Assembly (NCBI RefSeq): GCF_024178165.1
Contig: NZ_JAMZIE010000002.1
Location: forward strand, 124,001 to 188,000
Direction: 5' to 3'
DNA length: 64,000 nt
From: Halohasta salina
GTDB taxonomy: Archaea; Halobacteriota; Halobacteria; Halobacteriales; Haloferacaceae
Within the stretch, counting starts at the first letter, position 1. Each line of letters begins with the position of its first letter. A model generated the notes under the pieces. It did no database searches. It had not been told where the DNA came from and worked only from the letters and a program-made list of their open reading frames with translations. This document shows, piece by piece, positions 17,167-26,747 of the stretch. The position numbers and the translations under genes are program-made.

Positions 17167-17481
17167 ATGGCAGCGTCAACACCGCAGTTAGAACTCCACA
17201 ACCTCCAAGGCTGTCCGTACTGCAAGAAGGTCCGCCGCGCACTCGCCGATCTGGAACTCGAATACGAAACCCACTCGGTCCCGCAATCGCGGAGCGAGCG
17301 CACCGCGGTCTACGAGGCCAGCGGTCAGTACGGCGTGCCGGTACTGGTCGACCACGCCAACGGTATCGAGGGGATGGCCGAAAGCGACGATATCGTCGAC
17401 TACCTTTACGCGGAGTACGGCGATGGCGAAACTCCTCCGCCGTCGGGCATTGTTGGGCGGCTGCTGTACCGATTCTTTTGA
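17167..17481 (+). CDS. Glutaredoxin-like protein
   Basis: 104 residues from ATG 17167. Active site CPYC (Cys16, Cys19), cis-proline in YGVPVLVD (about 57-64) and the C-terminal DIVDYLYAEYG helix of the glutaredoxin/GST-N fold. It would catalyse thiol-disulfide exchange; glutathione is replaced by gamma-glutamylcysteine in haloarchaea. Convergent with the DUF2391-like gene (17 nt between). Confidence 0.92.
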   Translation: MAASTPQLELHNLQGCPYCKKVRRALADLELEYETHSVPQSRSERTAVYEASGQYGVPVLVDHANGIEGMAESDDIVDYLYAEYGDGETPPPSGIVGRLLYRFF

Positions 17482-17498
17482 CGGTAGTCACCGATTAC

Positions 17499-17930
17499 TT
17501 ACAAGACGCTGTCGGCGGTGGCCGCGCCGACGACGCTGAACACCGAGCCGACGCTAATCGCTTTGAACGTGGTTTCGGCGAGTTCGCGTGTCGACAGGCC
17601 GTTGTCGCCGAGGAACGTGGCGGGGGCGTCGAACACGAGCGCCAGAATCGCCACCGAGCCAAAGGAGACAACCATCAGGGAAATGAACCGGATCGGGATA
17701 CCGACGACCTGCTGTTCGCTGTCCGGATCACGCTTGGTGTCGGCCTGATACAGCGCCGCGTAGCCGATCAAGCCGACGATCGTTACCGTGAGGACGGCCT
17801 GTAGATTGCTCATGCTGCCCGCCAGCACCCAGACCTCCTCGGTGACCACGAACGGCCCGGCCAGCAGAAAGCCGCCGACTACTTGTTGGGCGGAGTCGGC
17901 GATCCTGAATGTCGGCCGTCGGAGCCTCAT
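17499..17930 (-). CDS. DUF2391-like integral membrane protein
   Basis: 143 residues from ATG 17930. Four TM helices (about 19-36, 44-63, 85-105, 118-141). The middle has a conserved-looking LYQADTKRDPDSEQQVVGIPIRF cytoplasmic loop and the ending SVGSVFSVVGAATADSVL typical of the DUF2391/TIGR02587 group. No known function. The upstream in-frame extension adds only Arg/Pro residues. Confidence 0.72.
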   Translation of the reverse strand: MRLRRPTFRIADSAQQVVGGFLLAGPFVVTEEVWVLAGSMSNLQAVLTVTIVGLIGYAALYQADTKRDPDSEQQVVGIPIRFISLMVVSFGSVAILALVFDAPATFLGDNGLSTRELAETTFKAISVGSVFSVVGAATADSVL

Positions 17931-18049
17931 TCGTGGTCGTGGTCGCATACACCGGCCGAAGTCAGCGGACTCATATAAATGATGAGGCTGCGCCCCGCGC
18001 GGTCGGTCCGTAGAGCAACCGATTTAGCGATTCGTCGACCACACCCCGT

Positions 18050-18730
18050 ATGAGCGTACGCGAGGAGTTCGACAGTTGGGCCGCAAGCGGCCGCGACAAG
18101 GGGATGGAAGACCGCCACTGGCACACCGCCAAACACGCACTCGCGCGGATGCCGGTCGAAGCGGGCGAGACCGTCCTCGATCTCGGCTGTGGCAGCGGTT
18201 ACGCGCTCCGGGCGCTGCGAGAGACGGCGGATATCGGCCACGGGGTGGGCCTCGACGGCTCCCCGGAGATGGCCCGCAACGCGGCGGGTTACACCGACGA
18301 CGAGGCGGTCGACTTCCTCGTCGGCGACTTCGATTCGCTGCCCGTTGCCACCGACAGCGTCGACCACGTCTTCTCGATGGAGGCCTTCTACTACGCGCCG
18401 GACCCCGCCCACACCCTCGAAGAACTCCGGCGGATCGTCCGGCCCGGCGGGACGTTCTACTGTGCGGTCAACTACTACGAGGAAAACGAGGCCAGCCACG
18501 CGTGGCAGGAGGACATCTCCATCGAGATGACTCGCTGGGACCGCGGGCAGTACCGCGCGGCGTTCCGCGAGGCGGGGTTCCACGTCGCCGAACAGGAGAC
18601 GATCCCCGACCGCGAAATCGAGATCCCGCCCGTGGATGCGTTCCCGACAGACGACTGGGAGACGCGTGAGGCGATGGTCGACCGGTATCGGACGTGGGGA
18701 ACGCTGTTGACCGTCGGTGTCGTCCCCTAA
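18050..18730 (+). CDS. Class I SAM-dependent methyltransferase
   Basis: 226 residues. Motif I VLDLGCGSGYALRAL (about 43-57), acidic motif II GVGLDGS (about 66-72), motif post-II VGDFDSLPV (about 92-100), and the RIVRPGGTFYCAVNYY segment (about 126-141) of the Methyltransf_11 fold. The substrate is unknown; the N-terminal DSWAASGRDKGMEDRHW helix would cap it. Start ATG 18050. It lies 86 nt before the DUF4382 lipoprotein gene. Confidence 0.92.
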   Translation: MSVREEFDSWAASGRDKGMEDRHWHTAKHALARMPVEAGETVLDLGCGSGYALRALRETADIGHGVGLDGSPEMARNAAGYTDDEAVDFLVGDFDSLPVATDSVDHVFSMEAFYYAPDPAHTLEELRRIVRPGGTFYCAVNYYEENEASHAWQEDISIEMTRWDRGQYRAAFREAGFHVAEQETIPDREIEIPPVDAFPTDDWETREAMVDRYRTWGTLLTVGVVP

Positions 18731-18779
18731 CTCGGCTCCAATTCGGAGCAATTGGGCCTAATTCGGCGCGAGAAACTCA

Positions 18780-18787
18780 CTATTTTA
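18780..18787 (+). promoter_or_regulatory. TATA-like box of DUF4382 gene
   Basis: TATTTTAG about 30-33 nt before ATG 18817, normal haloarchaeal spacing for a short leader. Confidence 0.5.
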
Positions 18788-18816
18788 GGAGTGTCTGGCG
18801 ACTGGATAGGAACGCA

Positions 18817-19794
18817 ATGACTGACCAGTCACCCACCGATCGAACCAGCGGAGACACAGGAATGGTAAACCGACGACACCTCCTCGGCGTTGGTGCCGGT
18901 GTCGGCGTCACGCTGCTGGCGGGCTGTGCGAACCAAAGCGACAGCGGGACCAGCGGTGACGATGGCACGACCGATGGATCGTCCGACAGCGAGACGTCGA
19001 CGGGTACGTTCCGGCTACTTATCAGCGACCAGCCGGTCGCGATCGACGACTTCGACTCGCTGAACGTCTCCTTCGACAGGGCGCGGGTCTTCCGCGGCGA
19101 AGCGGACGAAGACGAGGCGGACGACTCGACGAACGAAAGCGAGGAGACCAACGAGACGGACCCCAACGAAACCGAGACCAACGGGACAAACGAAACCCGA
19201 ACGAACGAAACGGAGACGGACGACTCCGAGACCGAAACGATGGACGACGAGTCGGACGACGACGACGAGGAGGAAGAGTCCGACGACGGAGCCAGCGGCT
19301 TCTCGATCATCGATCTCGATGGCGCGACCGTCGACCTCACGCAGGTCGTCGGCGACAAAGCCATCGGCGTCTTCGAGGGCGAACTCGAAGCAGGCCAGTA
19401 CTCGAAGATCGAACTCTACGCCAGCGACGTCGAGGGCATCGTCGACGGCGAGACGGCCGAGGTCAAGATTCCCAGCGGGAAGCTCCAGATCGTCAAACCG
19501 TTCGAGATCGTCCCCGACGAACCGGTGAGCTTCGTCTTCGACATCAACGTCGTCAAGAAGGGCAACAACGGCTACAACCTCCTGCCGGTGATCTCCGAGA
19601 GCGGCGTGGCAGGCAAAGACGTCGACGTCGAGGAAGTCGACGAGGACGACAGCGACGACGCCGATGAGAGTGCCGACGCTGGAAACGAAACCGACGCCGA
19701 CGAGTCCGGCGACAGCGAGGGCGATATGACCGACGGCAGCGACTCCAACAGTACCGACACTGGCGGTAACGAAACGGACGAAAGCGGCCAGTAG
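18817..19794 (+). CDS. Tat-exported DUF4382 lipoprotein
   Basis: 325 residues. The leader has MVNRRHLLGVGAGVG and the lipobox LLAGC (Cys37), so Tat export and lipid anchoring are expected. The mature part begins with a DUF4382 beta domain (FRLLISDQPVAIDDF, about 64-78). It is interrupted by a Thr/Glu/Asn/Asp low-complexity insert (about 95-165) and resumes with the DLTQVVGDKAIGVFEGELEAG and KIELYASDVEG segments. A second acidic tail (270-325) ends the protein. DUF4382 proteins are beta-sandwich cell-surface proteins of unknown role. A GTG/ATG choice near 18862 is possible. Confidence 0.88.
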   Translation: MTDQSPTDRTSGDTGMVNRRHLLGVGAGVGVTLLAGCANQSDSGTSGDDGTTDGSSDSETSTGTFRLLISDQPVAIDDFDSLNVSFDRARVFRGEADEDEADDSTNESEETNETDPNETETNGTNETRTNETETDDSETETMDDESDDDDEEEESDDGASGFSIIDLDGATVDLTQVVGDKAIGVFEGELEAGQYSKIELYASDVEGIVDGETAEVKIPSGKLQIVKPFEIVPDEPVSFVFDINVVKKGNNGYNLLPVISESGVAGKDVDVEEVDEDDSDDADESADAGNETDADESGDSEGDMTDGSDSNSTDTGGNETDESGQ

Positions 19795-19797
19795 ACC

Positions 19798-20122
19798 CTA
19801 CGCATCCGGCTCGCCGACCGACTCCGACTCGGGGTTCGAACTTGAGGCCGTGTTGGGTGGTGAGCTTCGCCGTCTAGTGGCCGGTGACGCCGGCGGCGAT
19901 CCGGTCGCGTTCCAGCACCGCGACTGACAGGCCGGCGTCGACGAGTTGCTTGGCCGCGGTCAGCCCGACGATGCCGCCGCCACAGACCGCCACGTCGACG
20001 GTGATTGGCTCGGTCAGCGGTTCGTATCGCGTTTCGGGGTTGGTCGCCAGCCACAGCGACAGCGGCGTTCCGGGCAGGGACGATTCGTCCGACTGGTCGG
20101 TGGGGGAAGACTCGTCGGCCAT
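19798..20122 (-). pseudogene. Decayed FAD-dependent oxidoreductase (DAO family), internally deleted
   Basis: Start ATG 20122 (MADESSPTDQ). Residues 55-80 hold the dinucleotide-binding motif VCGGGIVGLTAAKQL and VLERDRIAAGVTGH. The codon after this is TAG (19874-19876). In the same frame, past the stop, the sequence goes on as TAKLTTQHGLKF, the normal continuation of such proteins. Almost all of the roughly 450 residues that should follow are gone. A shifted frame then reads a typical acidic C-terminus (NPESESVGEPDA) to a TAG at 19798. So one nonsense codon, a deletion of the substrate domain and a frame change have inactivated it. Confidence 0.8.
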
Positions 20123-20318
20123 AGTTGCCCACGCCCGTCCCGTCGACACGGCGAGCACCCACACATCGACACACGACTGCGGGGACGATGCGCATCACGG
20201 TTCGGCTGCGGAGCGATTAGCTCTCTCGTCCAGTATCCGAGACTGTCTCTGTGAATGATCTGACAATCAAACCCATCGGATGCCGAACTGTTTTGTGGGC
20301 CGGTTGCCCTCATTCCGT

Positions 20319-21398
20319 ATGAGCCGTCGACTCTACGTGCTCGGTGGCGTGTTGGCGGCGGTCGCCACCCTCGCGGCCGTCATCCTCTTCGAGGTGTTGG
20401 GAACGGTGTTTCTCGCACTCTCGGTGGCCTACCTGTTGGTGCCCCTGCGCCGGCGGCTGCGCGGCTATGGCTTCTCGCGGCTCACATCAACGCTCGCGGT
20501 AACCGCAACCGCCGTAGGTGGTGTCCTCGCCCTGTTCGGGCCGCTGGGGTATCTCCTGATCGTCCGGTTTTCAGAGGTGAGAGCGGTCATCCGTGGCCTG
20601 CCCGAATCGATCCCGCTAGGTGTTGGGGGCCTCACTTACGAACTGGTCGTCTCGGATGCCATCACGGTTATCAGTCGGGAGCTGACCGCTCTGGCGGGGT
20701 CGATCGCCGCGTCGCTGCCCGTCCTGTTGATCAAGCTCACGCTGTTCGTGTTGTTGGTGTTCTCGCTGCTCCACAACCAGCAGGATATCCGTTCCAACGT
20801 GCTGACGGTGGTGCCACCGAACTACCGCGATATCGCGGAGGCGCTCCATACGCGGGCCCGGGAGACGCTGTTTGCCCTCTACGTGTTACAGGCGGCGACC
20901 GCGGTCGGGACGTTCCTGATCGCGCTGCCGGTCTTCGTCCTGTTCGGATACAGTTCGCCGATCGTCCTCGCAACGACCGCCGGCATCCTCCAGTTCGTGC
21001 CGATCGCCGGCCCGAGTCTGTTGATCGTCGTGCTCGTCGGCGGTCGACTCGTCGCCGGCGACGTCGCTGGCGCGCTGGCGGTCGGGTTGATCGCCGGCGG
21101 GCTCATCGCGTGGCTGCCCGACCTGCTGATCCGCCCCCGGCTCGCCAGCCGGACGGCCGATCTCTCGGGGAGCCTCTACTTCATCGGCTTCGTCGGCGGC
21201 CTACTGAGTCTCGGCGCGATCGGCATCATCGTCGGCCCGCTGGTGGTCGCTCTGTTGGTCGAGGCCGCCAGTCTCGTCTCCCGGGAGTTCGAGCCCACCA
21301 GCCAGACGCCGGTCGGCGACGACGAGCCGGGCGTCCCTCCGGAGGGAGCCGAACCGACCGACGCCACCACGTCGACCGGCACCCCCGAGACCGACTGA
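20319..21398 (+). CDS. AI-2E family transporter (PerM-like permease)
   Basis: 359 residues from ATG 20319. Eight TM segments are seen, with the family's pattern of two at the N-terminus, a large soluble loop (RFSEVRAVIRG to SLLHNQQDIRSNV), and a C-terminal bundle with ILQFVPIAGPSLLIV and RPRLASRTADLSGSLYF. Homologs export autoinducer-2 or act in Na+/H+ exchange; which applies here is not shown. The acidic Pro/Thr-rich tail is haloarchaeal. The 3' end carries a 19-nt tandem duplication covering the stop codon. Confidence 0.9.
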   Translation: MSRRLYVLGGVLAAVATLAAVILFEVLGTVFLALSVAYLLVPLRRRLRGYGFSRLTSTLAVTATAVGGVLALFGPLGYLLIVRFSEVRAVIRGLPESIPLGVGGLTYELVVSDAITVISRELTALAGSIAASLPVLLIKLTLFVLLVFSLLHNQQDIRSNVLTVVPPNYRDIAEALHTRARETLFALYVLQAATAVGTFLIALPVFVLFGYSSPIVLATTAGILQFVPIAGPSLLIVVLVGGRLVAGDVAGALAVGLIAGGLIAWLPDLLIRPRLASRTADLSGSLYFIGFVGGLLSLGAIGIIVGPLVVALLVEAASLVSREFEPTSQTPVGDDEPGVPPEGAEPTDATTSTGTPETD

Positions 21399-21417
21399 CA
21401 CCCCCGAGACCGACTGA
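21380..21417 (+). repeat. 19-nt tandem duplication spanning a stop codon
   Basis: CACCCCCGAGACCGACTGA at 21380-21398 is repeated exactly and without spacer at 21399-21417. The first copy ends on the TGA of the permease gene, so the last five residues and stop are duplicated in the 3' untranslated part. Confidence 0.95.
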
Positions 21418-21424
21418 CGCCGTC

Positions 21425-22990
21425 TCAGCCCAACACGACCCCGGCAATCGGCGGCGTCAGGAACGCCTCGACGAACGCGGCGACGACGAGAACGATCGCC
21501 AACCCCAGCAGCACGCGGTAGGCCAATCGGAGCCCCGCGGCGAGTTCCGCCGAGGTCCGGTTACCGCGGAGGACGCCCGCCACGAGCACTGTGAGGTGGA
21601 AACCGAGCCCGCCGGCGACGACGATCGCCGGCAGTTCGATCACGCCGTGGGGGGCGACCAGCGCAGCGAACACGAGCGGGTCGACGACCCCCGCGAGCGC
21701 GCCGACGATGAAGCCGTTGAGCAGCATGTCGGCGGCCGTCGGGAGCCCGAGGACGACCCCGCCGTAGGCGGCGGTCGCCGAGACAAGCCAGTTGTTGGCC
21801 GCGATGGTCACGAAGACGCCGGCCGGGAACGTTCCGAACACCGCGCCGGGATCGCTGCTGGCCGGAAGGTCGACGGCATAGGCGGCGGTGAGCCGCCAGC
21901 CGCCGGCGACCGCGAGCCCGAAGAGGGTCGTCGCTGCCAGAATCGGTCCCGGGTGGTGGCGGACGAAGCCGCCGACCGCCGCCAACCCCTCACGGAACGC
22001 CGTGACGATCCGGCGTCGGTAGGGCGGACGGGCTGTCGAGTCGACCGGGGTGCCGCCGTCGGCTTCCGCGGCATCGATCGCCGCGATCCGGCCCTCGGCT
22101 GCGGCGGCCGGCTCGAAGGACCGCTCGGCGTACAGTGCGGTCTTGAACGCATCGAAAAACGGGATTGCGGCGAGCGGACCGACGATCCCCGAAAGCTGCG
22201 AGACGCCGAGCGCGCCGGAGATGCCACCGAACACACTTAGCCCACCGAAAACGCCGAGGGCGACCAGTAGATAGGCGAGAAACGGCACTGGTCGCCGGAA
22301 GGGGAAGCCGACGCTCCGCCGGAGAGCGCCCCCGAAACCAACCCCGTCGACGACGACCGACTGACCGGCGAACGCGAGCGCCGCCAGCCCGACGAAGACG
22401 ATCACGGCCGAGAGGAGTCCACCGACGAGCGTCGCCGCGATGCCGGCGGTCGTCGAGACCGCAAACAGGCTCGCCCCGAGCGCCACGGGGACCACTCCGA
22501 CGAGGATCACCCCGAATTTAGCGAGGCCGAGCCCGACGAACGGTTTCCAGTCTTGGCCGACGCCGACGACGGCGTCGGCGACCCCATCGCCGCGATAGAG
22601 ACAGCCGTAGATCCCGTTGATCGCCGCGGCACTGCCGACGCCATTGGCGACGAGGCCGACCAGCAGCGACGCCACCCCCGCCGCGACGATCACGACGACC
22701 ACCTCCGGCGTGACGAGATCCGCGGCGGCGGCTTCGAGTTCGGGCGGGATCGCTTCCGGGGTGGGTTCCTGTTGGTCCAGCGATTCGAGGTCGACGGCTT
22801 CCAGTGCATCGAGCAGTGCCTGCAGCCGGCCGTCGGCCGCCAGGAGGGCGATAACGGCTCCGATGCCGGCGAGGATCGGCACCCGTGTCGCCGCGTTGAG
22901 ACCGACGACGAGCAGATAGACGGGCACCACGCTCGCCGGCCGGTCGACGAGGACGCGGACGGCGGACTGGAGCGAGGTTCCTACGGTCAC
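21425..22990 (-). CDS. Two-part membrane protein with SpoIIM-like C-terminal domain
   Basis: 521 residues from GTG 22990. The first half (1-310) is a Gly/Ala/Val-rich block of about six TM helices like the haloarchaeal DUF7847-type domain, ending in an AYAERSFEP-like helix. The second half (330-521) carries the SpoIIM/DUF95 pattern: RHHPGPILAATTLF, NNWLVSATAAYGGVVLGLP and APHGVIELPAIVVAGGLGF. SpoIIM proteins work in membrane remodelling in bacteria; the archaeal role is unknown. It is convergent with the AI-2E permease gene, with 26 nt between. Confidence 0.85.
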   Translation of the reverse strand: MTVGTSLQSAVRVLVDRPASVVPVYLLVVGLNAATRVPILAGIGAVIALLAADGRLQALLDALEAVDLESLDQQEPTPEAIPPELEAAAADLVTPEVVVVIVAAGVASLLVGLVANGVGSAAAINGIYGCLYRGDGVADAVVGVGQDWKPFVGLGLAKFGVILVGVVPVALGASLFAVSTTAGIAATLVGGLLSAVIVFVGLAALAFAGQSVVVDGVGFGGALRRSVGFPFRRPVPFLAYLLVALGVFGGLSVFGGISGALGVSQLSGIVGPLAAIPFFDAFKTALYAERSFEPAAAAEGRIAAIDAAEADGGTPVDSTARPPYRRRIVTAFREGLAAVGGFVRHHPGPILAATTLFGLAVAGGWRLTAAYAVDLPASSDPGAVFGTFPAGVFVTIAANNWLVSATAAYGGVVLGLPTAADMLLNGFIVGALAGVVDPLVFAALVAPHGVIELPAIVVAGGLGFHLTVLVAGVLRGNRTSAELAAGLRLAYRVLLGLAIVLVVAAFVEAFLTPPIAGVVLG

Positions 22991-23091
22991 GGTCGACCGG
23001 TCGTGTTGCTGGGTAGTAATTTCACGGGGTTCGGTTCGCAGTCGGCAACCCCACCGTCGCGGTAAAGTATGGCGGTCCCTAACGTCCGCTA

Positions 23092-25152
23092 ATGAGCGAC
23101 ACGCAGTCGGGACCCCTCCAGCCGGACCGCCCCGGCGAAGATCGCCCGTTCGTGGTCGACGCGCCTTTCGAGCCAGCGGGCGATCAGCCCGAGGCTATCG
23201 AGCAGTTAGTCGACGGCTACCGACAGGGGATGGATGAACAGACGCTGCTCGGCGTGACCGGTTCCGGGAAGACGAACACGGTGTCGTGGGTCGTCGAGGA
23301 GATCGAACAGCCGACGCTTGTGTTGGCCCACAACAAGACGCTCGCCGCGCAGCTATACGAGGAGTTCCGCAACCTGTTTCCCGACAACGCGGTCGAATAC
23401 TTCGTCTCCTACTACGACTACTACCAGCCCGAAGCCTACGTCGAACAGACCGACACTTATATCGACAAGGATATGTCGATCAACGAGGAGATCGAGCGAC
23501 TGCGGCACTCGGCGACGCGGTCACTACTGACGCGGGACGACGTCATCGTCGTCGCCTCGGTGTCAGCCATCTACGGGCTGGGTGATCCGGGCGTCTATCG
23601 GGATATGGCCCTCGAACTAAGCGTCGACCAGCAGCTCGACCGCGACGAACTGCTCGCGCGGCTCGTAGACCTCAACTACGAGCGCAACGACGTCGACTTC
23701 TCGCAGGGCACCTTCCGGGTGCGGGGCGATACGGTCGAGATCTTCCCGATGTACGGTCGGTACGCCGTCCGCGTGGAGTTCTGGGGCGACGAGATCGACC
23801 GCCTCCTGAAAGTCGACACCCTCGCCGGCGAGGTGAAGTCGACCGAACCAGCCGCACTGATTCACCCGGCCGAACACTACTCGATCCCCGACAACACCCT
23901 CGAACAGGCGATCGCGGAGATCGAGGGGCTGATGGACGAACGGATCAGCTACTTCGAACGACAGGGCGATCTGGTGGCCGCCCAGCGGATCGAGGAGCGG
24001 ACCACCTTCGATATCGAGATGCTCCAGGAGACGGGCCACTGTTCGGGGATCGAGAACTACTCGGTCCACCTCTCGGACCGCGAGTCGGGCGAGGCTCCCT
24101 ACACCCTCCTTGATTATTTCCCGGATAACTTCCTGTGTGTGGTCGACGAGTCTCACGTCACCCTCCCACAGATCAAGGGGCAGTTCGCGGGCGACAAATC
24201 CCGGAAGGATTCGCTGGTCGAAAACGGGTTCCGGCTCCCGACTGCGTACGATAACCGCCCCCTGACCTTCGAGGAGTTCGAGGAGAAGACCGATCGGCTG
24301 CTGTACGTGAGTGCGACCCCCGGCGACTACGAGCTAGAGAACTCCGGGCAGGTCGTCGAGCAGATCGTTCGGCCGACCCATCTGGTCGACCCCAAGGTCG
24401 AAACGGTCCCGGCGACGGGGCAGGTCGAGGACTTGCTGGATCGCATCGACCAGCGTATCGAGCGCGACGAGCGGACGCTGGTGACGACGCTCACCAAACG
24501 AATGGCCGAGGATCTCACCGAGTACTTCGACGAGGCCGGGGTCGACGTCGCCTACATGCACGACGAGACCGACACCCTCGAACGACACGAACTGATCCGA
24601 AGCCTGCGACTCGGCGAGATCGACGTGCTCGTGGGGATCAATCTTCTGCGGGAGGGGCTGGACATCCCGGAGGTCTCGCTCGTGGCGATCCTCGATGCCG
24701 ACCAGCAGGGGTTCTTGCGCTCGGAGACGACGCTCGTCCAGACGATGGGTCGGGCCGCCCGCAACGTCAACGGCGAGGTAATCCTGTATGCCGACGAGAC
24801 GACCGACGCGATGGAAGCGGCTATCGAGGAAACCCAGCGCCGTCGACGCATCCAACAGGAGTTCAATGCCGACCACGGCAACGATCCGACGACGATCGAC
24901 AAACCGGTGAGCGAGACGAACCTGCCGGGATCGAAGACCGATACGAGCGGGCTGTCTACCGACGCGCCGTCGACCGACGACGAGGCCCAAGCACAGATCG
25001 AACGGCTCGAAGAGCGCATGCAGGAGGCCGCCACCAACCTCGAGTTCGAACTCGCCGCCGACATCCGCGACCGGATCAGGGAAATCCGACAGTCCTTCGA
25101 CGTCGACGGCGGGGATCTGGGCGTCGAACCCGAGACCGAACCGGAGTTCTAA
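23092..25152 (+). CDS. uvrB: Excinuclease ABC subunit B
   Basis: 686 residues, typical length. Walker A GVTGSGKT (54-61), the beta-hairpin [11 protein letters not shown] that inserts into damaged DNA, the DESHVTLPQ motif, helicase motif VI (GRAARN) and the C-terminal UVR domain ([29 protein letters not shown]) that contacts UvrC. With UvrA it scans DNA, then verifies damage and recruits UvrC in nucleotide excision repair. uvrA/uvrC are not in this window. Haloarchaeal uvr genes are of bacterial type. Confidence 0.98.
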   Translation: MSDTQSGPLQPDRPGEDRPFVVDAPFEPAGDQPEAIEQLVDGYRQGMDEQTLLGVTGSGKTNTVSWVVEEIEQPTLVLAHNKTLAAQLYEEFRNLFPDNAVEYFVSYYDYYQPEAYVEQTDTYIDKDMSINEEIERLRHSATRSLLTRDDVIVVASVSAIYGLGDPGVYRDMALELSVDQQLDRDELLARLVDLNYERNDVDFSQGTFRVRGDTVEIFPMYGRYAVRVEFWGDEIDRLLKVDTLAGEVKSTEPAALIHPAEHYSIPDNTLEQAIAEIEGLMDERISYFERQGDLVAAQRIEERTTFDIEMLQETGHCSGIENYSVHLSDRESGEAPYTLLDYFPDNFLCVVDESHVTLPQIKGQFAGDKSRKDSLVENGFRLPTAYDNRPLTFEEFEEKTDRLLYVSATPGDYELENSGQVVEQIVRPTHLVDPKVETVPATGQVEDLLDRIDQRIERDERTLVTTLTKRMAEDLTEYFDEAGVDVAYMHDETDTLERHELIRSLRLGEIDVLVGINLLREGLDIPEVSLVAILDADQQGFLRSETTLVQTMGRAARNVNGEVILYADETTDAMEAAIEETQRRRRIQQEFNADHGNDPTTIDKPVSETNLPGSKTDTSGLSTDAPSTDDEAQAQIERLEERMQEAATNLEFELAADIRDRIREIRQSFDVDGGDLGVEPETEPEF

Positions 25153-25214
25153 GCCGGTCCCAGCGACCGGTAACAGCGGAAACGTCTTTGTCGGAGCACG
25201 ACATCGGTGTAGGT

Positions 25215-25496
25215 ATGACCACTGCTGACGCACCGGAGCGCTCGGAGCCGGCGACCGATCCCTCCGAGGTCGACGACTGGCTGGACCTGATCGACTACCT
25301 CACCGGCGAGGCTGCGGCCCGCAATCAGGCGCTCGAATGCGAACTCCAAGAAGTGAGCGTCGACGTGCCGATGAGTATGCGCGAGGACGCGAAAACGGCC
25401 AACTGGCGGTTCGACGGCGGCCTGACGATGAGCGTCGGCGAGGTCCGCGTTCCGTTACGGGACTGGATGCAGTACTGGGAACGACGCTCCGACTAG
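25215..25496 (+). CDS. Small conserved protein, function unknown
   Basis: 93 residues from ATG 25215. Acidic N-terminus (ERSEPATDPSEVDDW), one amphipathic helix (WLDLIDYLTGEAAARNQALE) and a C-terminal beta-hairpin-like RFDGGLTMSVGEVRVPLRDW. The C-terminal VDVPMSMREDAKTANWRF looks conserved in related haloarchaea. No function recognised. It lies 62 nt after uvrB on the same strand and ends 3 nt before the convergent SPFH gene. Confidence 0.65.
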   Translation: MTTADAPERSEPATDPSEVDDWLDLIDYLTGEAAARNQALECELQEVSVDVPMSMREDAKTANWRFDGGLTMSVGEVRVPLRDWMQYWERRSD

Positions 25497-25499
25497 CCC

Positions 25500-26645
25500 T
25501 CACTCCGTTTCGACCGATTCGAGTTCGGCCGCGATCGGTTCGTCGTCGGTCCCCACCTCGGCGAGGTCGTCGACATCTAGATTCGTCAGTAGCTCCTCGA
25601 TGTCGTCCAAGCCGAGCATCTCGCGGGTCTCCGGATCGAACTCGCGGCTTTCGAGTTCGTGGCCATCGGTCGGGATGTCGCCGCCGGTGAGCTGGCCGCC
25701 GTACCGACCCACCAGCGAGGTGAGTTCCTGCGGAAGGATGAACGTCGACGAGTCGCCCTGACCGATGGATTCGAGGGTTTCCATGCCGCGTTCGATGATG
25801 GCGCGCTCGCCCATCGCTTCGGCGGATTTCGCGCGCAGGACCGTCGAGATGGCCTCGCCCTGTGCTTCGAGGATCTGGCTCTGTTTTTCACCTTGGGCGC
25901 GGATGATGTTGGACTGTTTGTCACCCTCGGCCTTCTCGACTGCCGAGCGACGCTGGCCCTGTGCTTCGAGGATCATCGCGCGTCGACGGCGCTCGGCGGA
26001 GGTCTGTTCCTCCATCGCGCGCTTGACGTCTTGGGAGGGGCTCACTTCGCGGACCTCGACTGCCTCGACACGGATCCCCCACTCGTCGGTCGGCTCGTCC
26101 AACTCTCGGCGGATCCGGCTGTTGATCCGATCCCGCCGCGAGAGGGTGTCGTCGAGTTCCAGATCGCCGATCACCGCACGCAAGGTTGTCTGGGCGAGGT
26201 TCGAGATCGCGTTCTCGTAGTCGTCGACCTCCAGAAACGCCTTCTTGGCGTCCATGATCCGGTAGTAGACGACGGCGTCGGCCCGAACTGGGGAGTTATC
26301 TTGCGTGATCGCCTCCTGTGGGTCGACGTCGATGATGCGGGTCCGCATGTCGAACCGGTAGGTCCGGGAGACGAACGGCGGCACCAGCTGCAGTCCGGGT
26401 TCGAGTAGCTTGCGGTACTCGCCGAAGACGGTCAGCGCGCGCTTCTCGTAGGCGTCGACGAACTCGACGGCGCTGGCGAGGGTGACGCCGGCGACGACCA
26501 GCGCCAACAGTCCGACGGCGAAGATCGGCGAGAGGCCCGCAAACAACAGGATGCCAACGATCCCGGCGGCGAAGACGGCGAGGGTCGTCCAGACGATGTC
26601 CGGAATCCGCGGCACGTTCCCGCCGATACTGGGTCCCGTGTTCAT
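25500..26645 (-). CDS. SPFH/Band 7 (stomatin/prohibitin-like) protein, copy 1
   Basis: 381 residues from ATG 26645. Two short hydrophobic helices (about 20-55) anchor it. The Band 7 domain (about 65-225) has YEKRALTVFGEYRKLLEPG and VEVREVSPSQDVKRAM. A long Ala/Glu/Gln coiled coil follows (QTSAERRRRAMILEAQG to GERAIIERGMETLE), then an acidic C-terminus. SPFH proteins form membrane scaffolds, often with NfeD. This copy has no NfeD neighbour, unlike the paralog at 39246-40394, and its coiled-coil DNA (25699-25838) is almost identical to the paralog's. Confidence 0.93.
   Translation of the reverse strand: MNTGPSIGGNVPRIPDIVWTTLAVFAAGIVGILLFAGLSPIFAVGLLALVVAGVTLASAVEFVDAYEKRALTVFGEYRKLLEPGLQLVPPFVSRTYRFDMRTRIIDVDPQEAITQDNSPVRADAVVYYRIMDAKKAFLEVDDYENAISNLAQTTLRAVIGDLELDDTLSRRDRINSRIRRELDEPTDEWGIRVEAVEVREVSPSQDVKRAMEEQTSAERRRRAMILEAQGQRRSAVEKAEGDKQSNIIRAQGEKQSQILEAQGEAISTVLRAKSAEAMGERAIIERGMETLESIGQGDSSTFILPQELTSLVGRYGGQLTGGDIPTDGHELESREFDPETREMLGLDDIEELLTNLDVDDLAEVGTDDEPIAAELESVETE
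25699..25838 (-). repeat. Converted tract shared with the SPFH gene at 39246-40394
   Basis: Reverse complement of this 140-nt stretch matches 39966-40105 at 138 positions, including synonymous third bases; only GAA/GAG and CTT/CTC differ. The N-terminal halves of the genes are much more different. Confidence 0.95.
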
Positions 26646-26747
26646 AGCTACTGTTCGGACCGTGCACACTTACGACTATCCCTCACCCCGATCGGAGCCA
26701 TTGTTCGGTATCCGCGTGTTTTTGCCCGGTCGACCCTATCGTCGACC

